NCBI RefSeq assembly: GCF_009739905.1
Contig: NZ_CP034279.1
Coordinates: 6,014,001-6,078,000 of the forward strand
Length of the DNA: 64,000 nt
Reading direction: 5' to 3'
Source: Streptomyces ficellus
Lineage (GTDB): Bacteria; Actinomycetota; Actinomycetes; Streptomycetales; Streptomycetaceae
Shown: in pieces, positions 34,203-43,243 of the stretch
Layout: the number at the start of each line of letters is the position of its first letter
Position numbering within the stretch: position 1 is the first letter of the stretch
Program-made: the position numbers and the translations under genes
The notes under the pieces: generated by a model
Databases searched by the model: none
Seen by the model: only the letters and a program-made list of their open reading frames with translations
Told to the model about the DNA's origin: nothing

Positions 34203-35419
34203 CCGGCAACGAGACCGGCAACGAGACCGGGAACGAGCACCTGACCCAGCGGTGGCGGGGCGCGCTCATGGACAACTACGGCACGCCCCGCCTCCCTCTC
34301 GTGCGCGGCGAGGGCGCCAGGGTCTGGGACGCCGACGGCACCGAGTACCTCGACTTCGTCGGCGGCATCGCCGTCAACGCCCTCGGCCACGCCCACCCGG
34401 CCGTCGTCGAAGCCGTGTCGAGGCAGATCGGCTCCCTCGGCCACGTCTCCAACCTCTTCGTCGCCGAGCCGCCGGTCGCCCTGGCCGAACGGCTGCTCCA
34501 GCTCCTCGGCCGCCCGGGACGGGTGTTCTTCTGCAACTCGGGCGCCGAGGCCAACGAGGCCGCCTTCAAGATCGGGCGGCTGACCGGGCGGACGCACATG
34601 GTCGCCACCGACGGCGGCTTCCACGGCCGGACCATGGGCGCCCTCGCGCTCACCGGCCAGCCCGCCAAGCAGCAGCCGTTCCTCCCGCTGCCCGGCGACG
34701 TCACGCACGTGCCCTACGGAGACGCCGACGCGCTCCGGGCGGCCGTCACCGAGGACACCGCGTTCGTCGTCATCGAGCCCATCCAGGGCGAGAACGGCGT
34801 GGTCGTCCCGCCGCCCGGCTACCTCAAGGCCGCGCGCGAGATCACCCGCGCCACCGGCACCCTGCTCGTCCTGGACGAGGTGCAGACCGGCATCGGGCGG
34901 TGCGGCCACTGGTTCGAGCACCAGGCGCACGGCGTCGAGCCGGACGTCGTCACCCTCGCCAAGGGCCTCGGCGGCGGTCTGCCCATCGGCGCGACCGTCG
35001 CGTTCGGCGAGGCTGCGGAGCTGCTGAAGCCGGGCCACCACGGCACGACCTTCGGCGGCAACCCCGTCGCGTGCGCGGCCGGCCTCGCCGTACTCGACAC
35101 CCTCGCCACCGGTTCCACGCTCGACCAGGTCAAGCGCCTCGGCGAGAAGCTGCGCGGCGGAATCGAGGCACTGGGCCACCCGCTGGTCTCCCACGTCCGT
35201 GGTGCGGGCCTGCTGCTGGGTATCGTGCTCACCGAGCCCCTCGCGCCCCAGGTGCAGCAGGCGGCTCAGGACGCCGGCCTCCTGGTGAACGCGCCCGCCC
35301 CCGATGTCGTACGGCTCATGCCGCCGCTGGTCATCGGTGACGACGAGGTGGACGCCTTCCTCCGGGCCCTGCCCGGCGTCCTCAGCAGCGTGCACGGGGA
35401 AGGACGATCCGGAGAATGA
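34199..35419 (+). CDS. argD: Acetylornithine aminotransferase
   Basis: The 406-residue class III PLP aminotransferase makes N-acetylornithine. The PLP lysine is in TLAKGLGGGLPIGA, with FCNSGAEANEAAFK and LVLDEVQTGIGRCG as PLP contacts. The N-terminus carries three GNE(T) repeats from a 12-base tandem repeat (34202-34237). It is followed after 7 bases by argR. Confidence 0.97.
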   Translation: MTGNETGNETGNEHLTQRWRGALMDNYGTPRLPLVRGEGARVWDADGTEYLDFVGGIAVNALGHAHPAVVEAVSRQIGSLGHVSNLFVAEPPVALAERLLQLLGRPGRVFFCNSGAEANEAAFKIGRLTGRTHMVATDGGFHGRTMGALALTGQPAKQQPFLPLPGDVTHVPYGDADALRAAVTEDTAFVVIEPIQGENGVVVPPPGYLKAAREITRATGTLLVLDEVQTGIGRCGHWFEHQAHGVEPDVVTLAKGLGGGLPIGATVAFGEAAELLKPGHHGTTFGGNPVACAAGLAVLDTLATGSTLDQVKRLGEKLRGGIEALGHPLVSHVRGAGLLLGIVLTEPLAPQVQQAAQDAGLLVNAPAPDVVRLMPPLVIGDDEVDAFLRALPGVLSSVHGEGRSGE

Positions 35420-35426
35420 GACGACG

Positions 35427-35963
35427 ATGACCGACGCGCAGGACCTCGAGTACGGCGGGCCGTCCGTTCCGCAGACCCGCACCGCCCGTCACCGCCGGAT
35501 CGTGGACATCCTCAACCGGCAGCCGGTGCGCTCCCAGAGCCAGCTGGCGAAGCTCCTCGCCGACGACGGGCTGAGCGTCACCCAGGCGACGCTCTCCCGG
35601 GACCTCGACGAGCTGGGCGCGGTCAAGATCCGCAACACGGGCGGCGAGCTGATCTACGCGGTGCCCAGCGAGGGCGGCTTCCGCACCCCGCAGGCCCCGC
35701 TCGGCGAGTCGGCCAAGGAGGAGCGGATGCGGCGCCTCTCGGGCGAGCTGCTGATCTCCGCCGAGGCGTCCGCCAACCTCGTCGTCCTGCGCACACCGCC
35801 GGGAGCCGCCCAGTTCCTCGCCTCCGCCATCGACCAGGCCGAACTGCACGCCATCCTGGGCACCATCGCGGGCGACGACACCCTGCTGCTCATCTCCCGC
35901 GACCCGGTGGGCGGCCAGGCCCTCGCCGACCACCTGCTGCGGCTCGCGCAGAAGGACCGGTAG
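35427..35963 (+). CDS. argR: Arginine repressor ArgR
   Basis: The 178-residue protein has an N-terminal winged-helix domain (about 18-85; RSQSQLAKLLADDGLSVTQATLSRDLDELGAVK) and a C-terminal arginine-binding hexamerisation domain with GTIAGDDTLLLISRD. It is the last gene of argCJBDR and should repress at the ARG boxes before argC and argG. ATG 35427 follows GGAGAATGAGACGACG. Confidence 0.97.
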   Translation: MTDAQDLEYGGPSVPQTRTARHRRIVDILNRQPVRSQSQLAKLLADDGLSVTQATLSRDLDELGAVKIRNTGGELIYAVPSEGGFRTPQAPLGESAKEERMRRLSGELLISAEASANLVVLRTPPGAAQFLASAIDQAELHAILGTIAGDDTLLLISRDPVGGQALADHLLRLAQKDR

Positions 35964-35972
35964 GCCACCCCG

Positions 35973-35995
35973 CCCGGTACGGGGTCGGTACCGGG
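35973..35995. terminator. Hairpin between convergent argR and L,D-transpeptidase-like gene
   Basis: CCCGGTAC (35973-35980) pairs perfectly with GTACCGGG (35988-35995) around a 7-base loop, between two convergent stops. Confidence 0.6.
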
Positions 35996-36000
35996 TCGGC

Positions 36001-36693
36001 TCAGTAGCGGGTCAGCGCGGTCGGCCCCGACGCCGTCCCGATCGCCATGTGCGGCCGCCGCGCCGGGTCCGCCCACGCCAGGATCCGGCGCATCGCGCCC
36101 GCGGGGACGGCGACGCAACCGGCGGTCGGCCCGGCCCCGGCGACGTGCAGGAAGATCCCCGCACCCCGCCCGCGTACCGGGCGGTCGTAGTTGAACCCGA
36201 TCACCACGGCGTGCGCGTACCGCTCGCCGTAGGTGACGAGGTGTTCGGCCTCCTTCGCCCGGCAGTCGGCGGGCAGTCCCTCCACCCACCGGTTGTACGC
36301 ACGCGACCGGTTGTCCTGGCACCACCAGGAGTGACGCGTCACCCGGCGGTGGCGCAGGTCCGTACCCGCCGGGGCGGCGTCGATGCCGAAGGCGTACGGC
36401 AGGGAGTAGAGGCCCGTCGGGGTGGTCGAGGTGCCCTGGCGTCGTCTGACCCCCTCCACCAGGCCGTTCGCCCCGAACCGCGCCGCCGCCGACCCCACCC
36501 GCACCCACCGTCCGCCGCGCCGGTCCCACCACGTCACCGTCCCGGTGGTGGACCGGGCGCCCGGCGCCTCGGCGGTGATCAGCTGCGTACCGCCGCCCGT
36601 GTCGGCCATGCGCTCCGGCAGCGGCCCGGCGCCGCCCGGGGGCGCGAGCAGGGCCGGCAGGAGTACGGAGACGAGGGCGAGACCGAGGCGCAT
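36001..36693 (-). CDS. Secreted L,D-transpeptidase-like (YkuD-type) protein
   Basis: The 230-residue protein has a signal peptide (about 1-23) and a domain with the YkuD-type signature HVAGAGPTAGCVAVP, where His and Cys are the expected catalytic pair. Such proteins cross-link peptidoglycan or have related roles. ATG 36693 was chosen as the start of the signal sequence; its ribosome site is weak. It is divergent from argG. Confidence 0.85.
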   Translation of the reverse strand: MRLGLALVSVLLPALLAPPGGAGPLPERMADTGGGTQLITAEAPGARSTTGTVTWWDRRGGRWVRVGSAAARFGANGLVEGVRRRQGTSTTPTGLYSLPYAFGIDAAPAGTDLRHRRVTRHSWWCQDNRSRAYNRWVEGLPADCRAKEAEHLVTYGERYAHAVVIGFNYDRPVRGRGAGIFLHVAGAGPTAGCVAVPAGAMRRILAWADPARRPHMAIGTASGPTALTRY

Positions 36694-36792
36694 GCCGGGA
36701 CCGTACGCGCGCCGTCCCCGGCCCGCTCCCCGGACGCGTCCGATCGGGGCGGCGAACCGGAGAGGCCCTCCGTGAAGTGGCTCCCCGCGGCG

Positions 36793-36841
36793 TTGACAAA
36801 ACATACGGCGGATTGCATAGTTATACCTGTCAGTGAATGCA
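36793..36841 (+). promoter_or_regulatory. argG promoter with ARG-box-like operator
   Basis: TTGACA (36793-36798) with CATAGT (36816-36821) after 17 bases is a good promoter. ATTGCATAGTTATACCTG (36812-36829) and GTCAGTGAATGCA (36829-36841) resemble paired ARG boxes, with the first overlapping the -10 element. This supports ArgR control of argG. Confidence 0.78.
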
Positions 36842-36857
36842 CCGTAAGGAGAAACCC

Positions 36858-38051
36858 GTGACCGAGCGCGTCGTACTCGCCTACTCGGGCGGACTGGACA
36901 CCTCCGTCGCCATCGGCTGGATCGCCGAGGAGACGGGTGCCGAGGTCATCGCCGTCGCCGTGGACGTCGGCCAGGGCGGCGAGGACCTGGACGTCATCCG
37001 CAAGCGCGCGCTCGCCTGCGGTGCGGTCGAGGCGGAGGTCGCCGACGCCAAGGACGAGTTCGCCGACGAGTACTGCCTCCCGGCCATCAAGGCCAACGCC
37101 CTCTACATGGACCGCTACCCGCTGGTCTCGGCGCTCTCCCGGCCCGCGATCGTCAAGCACCTGGTGGCCGCCGCCAACAAGCACAACGCCTCGATCGTCG
37201 CCCACGGCTGCACCGGCAAGGGCAACGACCAGGTCCGCTTCGAGGCCGGCATCCAGGCCCTCGGCCCCGAGCTCAAGTGCATCGCCCCGGTCCGGGACTA
37301 CGCCATGACCCGCGACAAGGCCATCGCCTTCGCCGAGAAGGCGGAGCTGCCGATCGCCACCACCAAGAAGTCGCCGTACTCCATCGACCAGAACGTCTTC
37401 GGGCGGGCCGTCGAGACCGGCTTCCTGGAGGACATCTGGAACGCGCCGATCGAGGACATCTACGAGTACACCTCCAACCCGGCCACGCCCCGCGAGGCCG
37501 ACGAGGTCGTCATCACCTTCAAGGAGGGCGTCCCGGTCGCCATCGACGGCAAGCCCGTCACCGTCCTCCAGGCGATCCAGCAGCTCAACGACCGGGCCGG
37601 CGCCCAGGGCATCGGCCGGATCGACATGGTCGAGGACCGGCTCGTCGGCATCAAGTCCCGCGAGGTCTACGAGGCGCCCGGCGCGATCGCCCTGATCACC
37701 GCCCACCAGGAGCTGGAGAACGTCACCGTCGAGCGCGAGCTGGCCCGCTACAAGCGGCAGGTCGAGCAGCGCTGGGGCGAGCTGGTCTACGACGGCCTGT
37801 GGTTCTCGCCGCTCAAGCGGGCCCTGGACGGCTTCATCAACGAGGCCAACCAGCACGTCTCCGGCGACATCCGGATGACCCTGCACGGCGGCCGCGCCGT
37901 CGTCACCGGCCGGAAGTCCGACGAGTCGCTCTACGACTTCAACCTGGCGACGTACGACTCGGGCGACACCTTCGACCAGTCCAAGGCGCAGGGATTCATC
38001 GACATCTTCGCCCTGTCGTCGAAGATCGCCGCCAAGCGCGACCTGACCTGA
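36858..38051 (+). CDS. argG: Argininosuccinate synthase
   Basis: The 397-residue enzyme joins citrulline and aspartate with ATP. It shows the PP-loop AYSGGLDTSVA, GCTGKGNDQVRFE, and SPYSIDQNVFGR. GTG 36858 behind AAGGAG was preferred over the ATG at 36837, which would overlap the operator and lies before the ribosome site. argH follows after a hairpin. Confidence 0.97.
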   Translation: MTERVVLAYSGGLDTSVAIGWIAEETGAEVIAVAVDVGQGGEDLDVIRKRALACGAVEAEVADAKDEFADEYCLPAIKANALYMDRYPLVSALSRPAIVKHLVAAANKHNASIVAHGCTGKGNDQVRFEAGIQALGPELKCIAPVRDYAMTRDKAIAFAEKAELPIATTKKSPYSIDQNVFGRAVETGFLEDIWNAPIEDIYEYTSNPATPREADEVVITFKEGVPVAIDGKPVTVLQAIQQLNDRAGAQGIGRIDMVEDRLVGIKSREVYEAPGAIALITAHQELENVTVERELARYKRQVEQRWGELVYDGLWFSPLKRALDGFINEANQHVSGDIRMTLHGGRAVVTGRKSDESLYDFNLATYDSGDTFDQSKAQGFIDIFALSSKIAAKRDLT

Positions 38052-38110
38052 CTCGACCCCGGCCGACCGGCCCCGGCGTGACCTGACCCGCCCCCGGCTC
38101 GTTCGACCAG

Positions 38111-38141
38111 CCGCCTCCCCGTTCCCTCGGCGGGGAGGCGG
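38111..38141 (+). terminator. Hairpin between argG and argH
   Basis: An 11-bp perfect stem (38111-38121 with 38131-38141) and 9-base loop lie in the 123-base spacer. It could end argG transcription or limit read-through into argH. Confidence 0.6.
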
Positions 38142-38174
38142 CGGCACATCCACCCTCGTGAGGAGCAACCCGCA

Positions 38175-39602
38175 GTGAGCAGCAACAACGGTGACGTCCG
38201 GCTCTGGGGCGGTCGTTTCGCCGACGGTCCCGCGGAGGCGCTGGCCAAGCTGTCGGCGTCCGTGCACTTCGACTGGCGCCTCGCGCCGTACGACATCGCC
38301 GGCTCCCGCGCCCACGCGCGCGTGCTCCACAAGGCCGGGCTGCTCACCGAGGACGAACTGACGCGCATGCTGGCCGGCCTCGACCGGCTGGAGGCGGACG
38401 TCGCGGACGGCTCCTTCACCGGCACCATCGCCGACGAGGACGTCCACACCGCCCTGGAGCGCGGCCTGTTGGAGCGGCTCGGCCCCGACCTCGGCGGCAA
38501 GCTGCGGGCGGGCCGGTCCCGCAACGACCAGGTCGCCACCCTGTTCCGGATGTACCTGCGCGACCACGCCCGCATCATCGGCGGCCTCCTCGCCGACCTC
38601 CAGGACGCCCTGGTCGGCCTCGCCGACGCGCACCCCGACGTCGCCATGCCGGGCCGTACGCACCTCCAGCACGCCCAGCCGGTGCTCTTCGCCCACCACG
38701 TGCTCGCCCACGTGCAGTCCCTGTCCCGGGACGCGGAGCGGCTGCGCCAGTGGGACAAGCGGACGGCGGTCTCCCCGTACGGCTCCGGCGCCCTGGCCGG
38801 CTCGTCCCTCGGGCTCGACCCGGAGGCGGTCGCCAAGGACCTGGGCTTCGAGAACGGCAGCGCCGGCAACTCGATCGACGGCACGGCGTCGCGGGACTTC
38901 GTCGCCGAGTTCGCGTTCATCACCGCGATGATCGGCGTGAACCTCTCCCGGATCGCCGAGGAGGTCATCATCTGGAACACGAAGGAGTTCTCCTTCGTCA
39001 CCCTCCACGACGCCTTCTCCACCGGCTCGTCGATCATGCCGCAGAAGAAGAACCCGGACATCGCGGAGCTGGCGCGCGGCAAGTCCGGCCGCCTGATCGG
39101 GAACCTCACCGGCCTCCTGGCCACCCTCAAGGCCCTCCCGCTCGCCTACAACCGCGACCTCCAGGAGGACAAGGAGCCGGTCTTCGACTCCTGCGACCAG
39201 CTGGAGGTCCTGCTGCCCGCCTTCACCGGCATGATGGCCACGCTCACCGTCAACCGGGAGCGCATGGAGGAGCTGGCCCCGGCCGGTTTCTCCCTCGCGA
39301 CCGACATCGCGGAGTGGCTGGTCAAGCAGGGCGTGCCGTTCCGCGTGGCGCACGAGGTCGCCGGCGAGTGCGTCAAGGAGTGCGAGACACAGGGCATCGA
39401 GCTGGACCAGCTCACCGACGAGCAGTTCGCCAAGATCTCCGAGCACCTCACCCCCGAGGTCCGCACGGTGCTGAACGTCCCCGGCGCGCTCGCCTCCCGC
39501 AACGGCCGGGGCGGCACCGCCCCCTCCGCCGTCGCCGCCCAGCTCTCCGAGGTCAAGGCCGACCTGGTGATCCAGCGCGCCTGGGCCACCGCCAAGCGGT
39601 AG
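38175..39602 (+). CDS. argH: Argininosuccinate lyase
   Basis: The 475-residue fumarase-superfamily enzyme releases arginine and fumarate. It shows RSRNDQVAT, GRTHLQHAQPVLFAHH, the signature loop GSSIMPQKKNPD with the catalytic serine, and a C-terminal domain. GTG 38175 follows GAGGAGCAACCC. It completes the route from acetylglutamate to arginine in the window, except argA/ornithine carbamoyltransferase (argF), which I do not see here. Confidence 0.97.
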   Translation: MSSNNGDVRLWGGRFADGPAEALAKLSASVHFDWRLAPYDIAGSRAHARVLHKAGLLTEDELTRMLAGLDRLEADVADGSFTGTIADEDVHTALERGLLERLGPDLGGKLRAGRSRNDQVATLFRMYLRDHARIIGGLLADLQDALVGLADAHPDVAMPGRTHLQHAQPVLFAHHVLAHVQSLSRDAERLRQWDKRTAVSPYGSGALAGSSLGLDPEAVAKDLGFENGSAGNSIDGTASRDFVAEFAFITAMIGVNLSRIAEEVIIWNTKEFSFVTLHDAFSTGSSIMPQKKNPDIAELARGKSGRLIGNLTGLLATLKALPLAYNRDLQEDKEPVFDSCDQLEVLLPAFTGMMATLTVNRERMEELAPAGFSLATDIAEWLVKQGVPFRVAHEVAGECVKECETQGIELDQLTDEQFAKISEHLTPEVRTVLNVPGALASRNGRGGTAPSAVAAQLSEVKADLVIQRAWATAKR

Positions 39603-39611
39603 GACCCCCGC

Positions 39612-40130
39612 TCACAGCGCCGCCGCCCAGTCCGCGAGCGCGTCGAAGTCCGGCCGCGTCAGGCCGACGCGCTCGTCGACGTGCACCAACAGGGCGGCGG
39701 CGAGGTGTTCGGCCTCCACCATCTCGCGGTCGTACGCCGTGATGTCGTCGTCGACCCACGCGAACGGCCGCCCCGCCGCGTACTCGAGGATGTACTGCGT
39801 CTTCCAGAAGGTCCCGCGAGGGGCCTTTCCGTGCATCTGGGGCCAGTCGATGTACGGCAGTCCGGGCAGTCCCAGATGCGGCCCTATCCACTCGTTGGCC
39901 TCGCCCTTCCACGTGGTCGCCCAGACCAGGTCGTACAGGCGGGCGAGCGCCCGCAGCTCCTCGCCGTGCGCGGGATTGAGCCACACCCGCAGCGGCTTCC
40001 CGTCCGTCCAGCCCGTGGGGCGCATCCGGTGCGTGGTGTAGCCCGCCGGTCTTCGTTCCGCCTGGGCGGCGTACGGATTGAGCGGACCGTCCACGTCGAG
40101 CAGCAGCAGTGGCTTCATGCGGTTCAGCAT
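39612..40130 (-). CDS. HAD-like hydrolase domain protein
   Basis: This 172-residue protein begins with a HAD-type motif I (LLLLDVDGPLNP), has a Thr in VWATTWK as motif II, and an acidic VDDDITAYD near the end as motif IV. It is a small, capless HAD-like protein of unknown substrate. ATG 40130 is 9 bases after GGAGG; ATG 40118 is the next choice. It is divergent from the TetR gene. Confidence 0.78.
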   Translation of the reverse strand: MLNRMKPLLLLDVDGPLNPYAAQAERRPAGYTTHRMRPTGWTDGKPLRVWLNPAHGEELRALARLYDLVWATTWKGEANEWIGPHLGLPGLPYIDWPQMHGKAPRGTFWKTQYILEYAAGRPFAWVDDDITAYDREMVEAEHLAAALLVHVDERVGLTRPDFDALADWAAAL

Positions 40131-40166
40131 CCCGATCACCCTCCGGTGAGTCGATCGAATTTCGAA

Positions 40167-40184
40167 TGAGACATTGATGTCTCA
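40167..40184. promoter_or_regulatory. Perfect palindromic operator before the TetR/MFS operon
   Basis: TGAGACATTGATGTCTCA is an 8-2-8 perfect palindrome. A further half site (GTCTCAT, 40199-40205) overlaps the TetR start codon. TATGGT (40192-40197) fits a -10 element that would place the transcript start at or next to the ATG at 40204, so the operator lies in the promoter. Confidence 0.75.
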
Positions 40185-40203
40185 TGTGGGTTATGGTTGT
40201 CTC

Positions 40204-40755
40204 ATGACAGTCGACCGTGAGCAGGTGCTGCGCACCGCCGCCGCCCTCCTCTCCCGGAAGGCGACCGCCACCATGGACGAGGTCGCCCGCGCCGCTGGCA
40301 TCGGCCGCGCGACCCTGCACCGGCACTTCGCCGGGCGGGACGCGCTGGTCAGGGCGCTGGAGGCGTACGGCATCCAGGAATTCGAGGGGGCCATCGAGGC
40401 CGCCCGGCTCGACGACGGCACCGCCGAGGACGCGCTGCTCCGGCTCATCGCCGGACTGGAGCCGGTCGCCGGACTGCTCGCGTTCCTCGTCACCGAGAAC
40501 CAGCTCTTCGAGGGCGACCAGGTCAACGAGGGCTGGGCCCGTCTCGACGCACGGGTCGCCGCGCTCTTCCGGCGCGGCCAGGAGCAGGGCGAGTTCCGGA
40601 TCGACCTGACACCCGTCTGGCTCACCGAGGCGCTCTACGGCCTCATCGGCACCTGCGCCTGGGCCGTGCAGGACGGGCGGGTCGCCGCCAAGGACTTCCA
40701 GTACATGATCGCCGAGTTGCTGCTCGGTGGAGCACGCAGGAGCGTGGAGAAATGA
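40204..40755 (+). CDS. TetR family transcriptional regulator
   Basis: The 183-residue protein has an N-terminal TetR helix-turn-helix (about 8-50; TMDEVARAAGIGRATLHRHFAGRDAL) and a helical ligand-binding domain. No ribosome site lies before the ATG and the predicted -10 is 6 bases away, so the mRNA is probably leaderless. The stop overlaps the MFS gene by 4 bases. It most likely represses itself and the pump through the adjacent palindrome and responds to the pump's substrate. Confidence 0.92.
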   Translation: MTVDREQVLRTAAALLSRKATATMDEVARAAGIGRATLHRHFAGRDALVRALEAYGIQEFEGAIEAARLDDGTAEDALLRLIAGLEPVAGLLAFLVTENQLFEGDQVNEGWARLDARVAALFRRGQEQGEFRIDLTPVWLTEALYGLIGTCAWAVQDGRVAAKDFQYMIAELLLGGARRSVEK

Positions 40756-42296
40756 CCCGTACCGATCACCTCGAGAAGAACGAGGAGGTTCTGCGCAGCC
40801 CCGGCCGGTGGCTGGCCCTCGCCGTACTGGTCCTGGCCGTCCTGCTCGTGGCGGTCGACGCCACCGTACTCGGCCTGGCCACCCCGTTCCTCAGCGAGGA
40901 CCTCCAGCCCACCGGCACCCAGCTGCTGTGGATCGGCGACGTCTACTCCTTCGTCATCGCCGGCCTGCTCGTCTCCATGGGCAGCCTCGGTGACCGCATC
41001 GGCCGCAAGAAGCTGCTGCTGACCGGAGCCACCGCCTTCGGCGCCGTCTCCGTGCTCAACGCCTACGCCACCAGTCCCGAGATGATGATCGTCGCCCGCG
41101 CGCTGCTCGGCGTCGCCGGCGCGACCCTGATGCCGTCCACCCTGGCGCTCATCCGCAACCTCTTCCACGACCCGCGCGAGCGCAGCCTCGCCATCGGCAT
41201 CTGGGGCGCCATGGCCTCGGCCGGCGCGGCCGTCGGCCCCGTGGTCGGCGGGTTCCTGCTCGAACACTTCTGGTGGGGCTCGGTCTTCCTGATCAATCTG
41301 CCGGTGATGGCCGTCCTCGTCCTCGTCGGCGCCAAGTTCATCCCCGAGTCCAAGAACCCGGCCCCCGGCCCCTGGGACCTGCCCAGCGTCGCCCTCTCGC
41401 TCATCGGCATGATCGGCATCGTGTACGGGGTCAAGGAGGTCGCCGCGCACGGGCTGCACGTCGACATGGCCGTCGCCACCGTCATCGGCCTCGGCGCCCT
41501 GACCTCGTTCGTACGGCGTCAGCTACGGCTGGAGGCACCGCTGCTCGACATGCGGCTGTTCCACCACCGCGGCTTCTCCGGGGCGGTGCTCGCCGACCTG
41601 CTGACCATCCTGGGCCTGTCCGGACTGGTGTTCTTCCTCTCCCAGTTCCTCCAGCTCGTCCAGGGACGCGAACCCCTGGAGGCGGGTCTCGCGGAACTGC
41701 CCGCCGCGATCGGCGCGGTGACGGCCGGTCTGATCGCCGGCACCGTCGCCCGGCGGTTCTCGGTGCGGTCCGTGGTGTCGGGCGGCCTCGCCGCGGTGGG
41801 CCTCGCGCTCGCCGTGCTGACCCTGCTCGACCGGTCCTCCGGCTACCCGCTGCTCGGCGCGTCCCTGCTGGTCGTCGGCATCGGCGCGGGTTTCGCGTTC
41901 ACGGTCACCGCCGACGTCATCCTGTCGAGCGTCCCGCGCGAACAGGCCGGCGCGGCCTCCGCGGTCTCGGAGACGGCCTACGAACTCGGCGCGGCGCTCG
42001 GCATCGCGCTCCTCGGCTCCATCGTGACCGGCGTCTACCGCGACTTCCCCACCCCGCCGGGCGTCCCCGCGGACACCTCCGCCGCGGCCCACGAATCCCT
42101 GGGCGGCGCGGTGGAAGCGTCGGCGGCCCTGCCGGACGCCACCGCCGGAGCCCTGGTCACCGCCGCACAGGACGCCTTCACCGAGGGCCTGCGCATCGCG
42201 GCCGGCGTCGGCGCCGTCGTCCTCCTGGCGACCGCGGTGGCTGCCTGGTTCCTGCTCCGGGGCCAGAAGCTGGAGGAAGGCGTCGAGCACCCGTAG
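40752..42296 (+). CDS. MFS drug efflux transporter (DHA2, 14-segment type)
   Basis: The 514-residue protein has 14 predicted membrane segments, motif A (GSLGDRIGRKKLL), motif C-like GAAVGPVVGGFLLE and the EmrB/QacA family pattern. It should export a drug or toxic metabolite by proton antiport. It is translationally coupled to its TetR regulator (ATGA overlap). Confidence 0.93.
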   Translation: MTRTDHLEKNEEVLRSPGRWLALAVLVLAVLLVAVDATVLGLATPFLSEDLQPTGTQLLWIGDVYSFVIAGLLVSMGSLGDRIGRKKLLLTGATAFGAVSVLNAYATSPEMMIVARALLGVAGATLMPSTLALIRNLFHDPRERSLAIGIWGAMASAGAAVGPVVGGFLLEHFWWGSVFLINLPVMAVLVLVGAKFIPESKNPAPGPWDLPSVALSLIGMIGIVYGVKEVAAHGLHVDMAVATVIGLGALTSFVRRQLRLEAPLLDMRLFHHRGFSGAVLADLLTILGLSGLVFFLSQFLQLVQGREPLEAGLAELPAAIGAVTAGLIAGTVARRFSVRSVVSGGLAAVGLALAVLTLLDRSSGYPLLGASLLVVGIGAGFAFTVTADVILSSVPREQAGAASAVSETAYELGAALGIALLGSIVTGVYRDFPTPPGVPADTSAAAHESLGGAVEASAALPDATAGALVTAAQDAFTEGLRIAAGVGAVVLLATAVAAWFLLRGQKLEEGVEHP

Positions 42297-42300
42297 GCAA

Positions 42301-42330
42301 AGGGCCGCACCCCACCAGGGGTGCGGCCCT
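42301..42330. terminator. Bidirectional terminator hairpin between MFS and plsC genes
   Basis: A 13-bp perfect stem (42301-42313 with 42318-42330) and ACCA loop sit between the convergent genes. Confidence 0.82.
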
Positions 42331-42345
42331 CCTCCGTACGGTCCG

Positions 42346-43017
42346 CTACGCGGCCTTCGCCTTCGTGGCGTACATGTCCACGTACTCCTGCCCCGACAGC
42401 CGCATCACCTCGGCCATCACCGAGTCCGTCACCGCCCGCAGCACGTACCGGTCGCGGTCCATGCCCTCGTAGCGGGAGAACTCCATCGGCTCGCCGAACC
42501 GGACGGTCACCCGGCCCGGACGGGGGATACCCGCACCACCCGGCTGGAGCTTGTCCGTGCCGATCATCGCGAACGGCACCACCGGCGCACCCGTCATCAG
42601 CGTGAGGCGCGCGATCCCGGTACGGCCGCGGTACAGGCGGCCGTCGGGGGAGCGGGTGCCCTCCGGGTAGATGCCGAAGACGTTGCCCTCCTCCAGCACC
42701 CGGCGCCCCGTCATCAGCGCGGCCACACCACCGTTGGCGCCGTCCCGGTCCACCGGGATCATGCCGACGCCCGTGAAGAACCACGCCATGAGCCGGCCCT
42801 TGAGGCCCTTGCCCGTCACGTACTCGTCCTTGCCGATGAAGAAGACCTGGCGCTCGCACACGATCGGCAGGACGATCGAGTCGATGAACGTCAGATGGTT
42901 GCCCGCCAGGATGACCGGCCCGTCACCGGGGATGTTCCCGGCGCCCTCCACCCGGGGGCGGAACATCAGGCGCATGACCGGGCTGAGCACTGCCTTGATG
43001 AGCGCGAAGCGGGACAA
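42346..43017 (-). CDS. plsC: 1-acyl-sn-glycerol-3-phosphate acyltransferase
   Basis: The 223-residue protein has the acyltransferase motifs NHLTFID (H-x4-D) and YPEGTRSPDG and an N-terminal hydrophobic segment. It makes phosphatidic acid from lysophosphatidic acid at the membrane. The start is TTG 43017 with GGAGGA upstream. It is divergent from glpQ across 226 bases. Confidence 0.9.
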   Translation of the reverse strand: MSRFALIKAVLSPVMRLMFRPRVEGAGNIPGDGPVILAGNHLTFIDSIVLPIVCERQVFFIGKDEYVTGKGLKGRLMAWFFTGVGMIPVDRDGANGGVAALMTGRRVLEEGNVFGIYPEGTRSPDGRLYRGRTGIARLTLMTGAPVVPFAMIGTDKLQPGGAGIPRPGRVTVRFGEPMEFSRYEGMDRDRYVLRAVTDSVMAEVMRLSGQEYVDMYATKAKAA

Positions 43018-43107
43018 CGAGTCCTCCGTCGAAGTAGCTGACCACCTGTGTGACCAGTATGTGCAGGTGAGGACGATACTCGTGGGTCACACCCGCCCGC
43101 ACGTCGG

Positions 43108-43158
43108 GTTCACCGAGTCGATACGCGGTGTTGACCCGTGTTTTCCACACGTTCGTTC
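43108..43158 (+). promoter_or_regulatory. PHO box-like direct repeats before glpQ
   Basis: GTTCACC (43108), GTTGACC (43130) and TTTTCCA (43141) fall on an 11-base repeat grid, as in Streptomyces PhoP-binding PHO boxes (GTTCACC plus 4 bases). The site lies about 90 bases upstream of the phosphodiesterase gene, which is known to be PhoP-controlled in S. coelicolor. Confidence 0.65.
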
Positions 43159-43243
43159 GGGGTCTCCCGTACGTAAGGGACCGCTGCCTACGATCAGGCT
43201 TCGCTCGGCCATCCGGAAAAACGTTTCACGAAGGAGCCTCTCC

